From Niabella drilacis (lineage in GTDB: Bacteria > Bacteroidota > Bacteroidia > Chitinophagales > Chitinophagaceae): a stretch of DNA of 64,000 nt. The notes under the pieces are model-generated. The model had not been told where the DNA came from and did not search any database. It saw only the letters and a program-made list of their open reading frames with translations. Positions 63,701 to 64,000 of this stretch are shown one piece after another (within the stretch, counting starts at the first letter, position 1; each line of letters starts with the position of its first letter). Made by a program: the position numbers and the translations under genes. Location of the stretch: NCBI RefSeq assembly GCF_900101395.1, contig NZ_FMZO01000002.1, positions 199,840-263,839 of the forward strand, read 5' to 3'.

Positions 63701-64000
63701 TAGTTACCATTGGCATCGGTTTTGGTGGCGATATTCGTTCCTCTCAGCGCTACAGTAGCCCCGGCAAGCGGGCTCCCTGCCGAATCCTTTACGGTACCCA
63801 CTACATCAATGCGTGGCGGCGGGGCCGGTTCTTTGCTCACGGGTTTTACCGCGGGCGCAACATCCGGAATTTTATCGCTTTTTGAAACTACAATGGTTTT
63901 GCCAACAATTTTATAATCGAGGCCTTTCCCGTTCAGGCAGGCTGCCAATGCCTCTTTTAAAGAAACATTCTTTACGTTCACGGTTACGGCACCCACTTGT
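60706..64000 (-). CDS. SusC/RagA family TonB-linked outer-membrane transporter, N-terminus outside window
   Basis: The reading frame is open to the right edge, so the start codon and signal peptide lie beyond it. A GTG near 63996 is unlikely to be the true start because it falls inside the STN domain (AVTVNVKNVSLKEALAACLN). What is visible: the end of STN, a carboxypeptidase-regulatory-like domain (PRIDVVGTVKDSAGSPLAGA), the plug with GQVAGIIAYQPGG, FFIRGVTTFGY, GSRGANGVVLVMTKRG, and the whole barrel to the C-terminal ISIN. The STN domain implies signalling to a FecR/ECF sigma pair, which may lie just outside the window. It is paralogous to the PUL-1 SusC. Confidence 0.95.
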   Translation of the reverse strand, partial: QVGAVTVNVKNVSLKEALAACLNGKGLDYKIVGKTIVVSKSDKIPDVAPAVKPVSKEPAPPPRIDVVGTVKDSAGSPLAGATVALRGTNIATKTDANGNYSLAVPDEGGTLEISYTGYNTVTIPVSKSGVIDAVLSLADTRAEEIVITAYGEKKMREAVTGSVTTVNPDNLRIPSSNLTTSLAGQVAGIIAYQPGGQPGYDNAQFFIRGVTTFGYSSSPLIIIDNLESSTNDLARLQVNDIESFSILKDAGATALYGSRGANGVVLVMTKRGKIGTPVVSGQFDNSMSQPTKNLQLADPITFMKMYNEASVTRDPYAGERYTADKIYFTQQTIDKAPGYNPYVYPVNDWADLLFKKYTNNQRANINIRGGSNLAKYFVSGSYNVDNGILKVDPVNNFNNNVKLKSYQLRSNIDMNLTKSTVLSVLLGGIFDQYNGPITSDPSGASDLWNVVMHTDPIAFPAYFLPDQANIYTKHILFGNTNGGLSVNPYANLMRGYSQFYRSTINAQLNIAQDLRMLLPGLKFSGMISTTRFSNYSINRTYNPFYYAVQNYDAVKDQYSLLWLNNVTDGSKPTEYLDFSRSPNIVTSQVYMQGVLSYDKTFAIDHNISAKVIGARQERVLSTSANGAFDGSLQGTLPYRNLNYSGSVTYTYAKRYITDFSFGYNGSERFSEEKRFGFFPTVGAAWVLSREKFWQESFLADVINSFKLRGSYGFAGNDNISGNRFFYLSNVDLTGGNGASFGVTNGYTRPGVAISNYPNPLVSWERSNQLSLGAELTILKDLKTVIEVYKQKRDNIYQTRLPIASMGLETGIGANLGKAESRGLDLSLDYSTMVAKDIMIAGRANLTATQSKYIFNEEPDYPGEPWRRKTGALINQRYGYIAERLFVDDQEVANSPSQFAGTMGGDIKYRDVNGDGQITTADMVPIGDPTTPQVTYGFGLSSRIKQFDIAFFFQGNAKTSLFINPGAVSPFMGGGAPASTTLLLEAFADDHWSESDRNLYALYPRFGTSSNQITNNLQTSTWWMRNGSFLRLKSVEAGYSLPGNLLQRLRIKSCRLYASGMNLFTISGFKLWDVEQGGNGFAYPIQKVLNIGAQISIN

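Overview
The window is chromosomal DNA from a Bacteroidota bacterium, most likely of the family Chitinophagaceae. The evidence is two SusC/SusD loci, a FecI-like sigma / FecR-like anti-sigma pair, DUF4959/DUF4998/DUF5107 proteins, matches to the Bacteroidota -7 promoter box TAnnTTTG, and few recognisable Shine-Dalgarno sequences. No phage, IS element, CRISPR array or rRNA operon was seen. Genus-level placement cannot be made from the sequence alone.

Layout. 0-5.2 kb: a disrupted GxxExxY gene, then housekeeping genes (sppA, an ABC-2 permease, a SRPBCC protein, queG). 5.4-17.5 kb: a complete polysaccharide-utilisation locus, PUL-1 (ECF sigma, FecR anti-sigma, SusC, SusD, DUF4959/DUF5000 lipoprotein, DUF4998-discoidin lipoprotein, GH20 hexosaminidase). 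17.8-23.4 kb: core genes clpB, a DsbA-fold protein lacking the first active-site Cys, dnaA, and tRNA-Ser(GCT). 23.9-28.8 kb: a secreted GH43 enzyme, a divergent HxlR regulator / DsbA-family pair, and an erythromycin-esterase-family protein preceded by a cluster of hairpin repeats. 28.8-33.1 kb: a minus-strand two-gene unit (beta-propeller protein and TonB-dependent-receptor-like barrel). 33.2-45.4 kb: an AraC-controlled sugar locus without SusCD (AraC, SGNH hydrolase, sugar-porter MFS, two DUF5107-TPR proteins, one cytosolic and one exported, and a DUF4091 protein). 45.5-52.8 kb: a 21-unit heptamer array, an unrecognised coiled-coil exported protein, and a compact signalling cluster (receiver protein, ThiF/E1-like protein, acyltransferase-like protein, 7TM-DISM histidine kinase, receiver-histidine kinase). 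52.9-55.0 kb: an M3 metallopeptidase lipoprotein. 55.2-64.0 kb: PUL-2 on the minus strand (SusC cut by the window edge, SusD, DUF4959/DUF5000, DUF4998, GH29 alpha-L-fucosidase).

How it fits together. PUL-1 and PUL-2 have the same gene order and paralogous proteins but end in different hydrolases (hexosaminidase versus fucosidase). This suggests two outer-membrane uptake systems for related amino-sugar/fucose-containing glycans. The AraC locus looks like a separate route: secreted esterase and glycosidase-like proteins, an inner-membrane sugar porter and an intracellular DUF5107 protein. Its intergenic regions share an exact 16-bp element and similar core promoters, which points to coordinated control.

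The best candidate for an undescribed system is the 47.2-52.8 kb signalling cluster. It places an E1-like adenylating protein and a GNAT/LuxI-like acyltransferase directly upstream of a 7TM histidine kinase. The two DUF5107 paralogues are the second candidate. All function calls come from reading motifs by eye; no database search was run.
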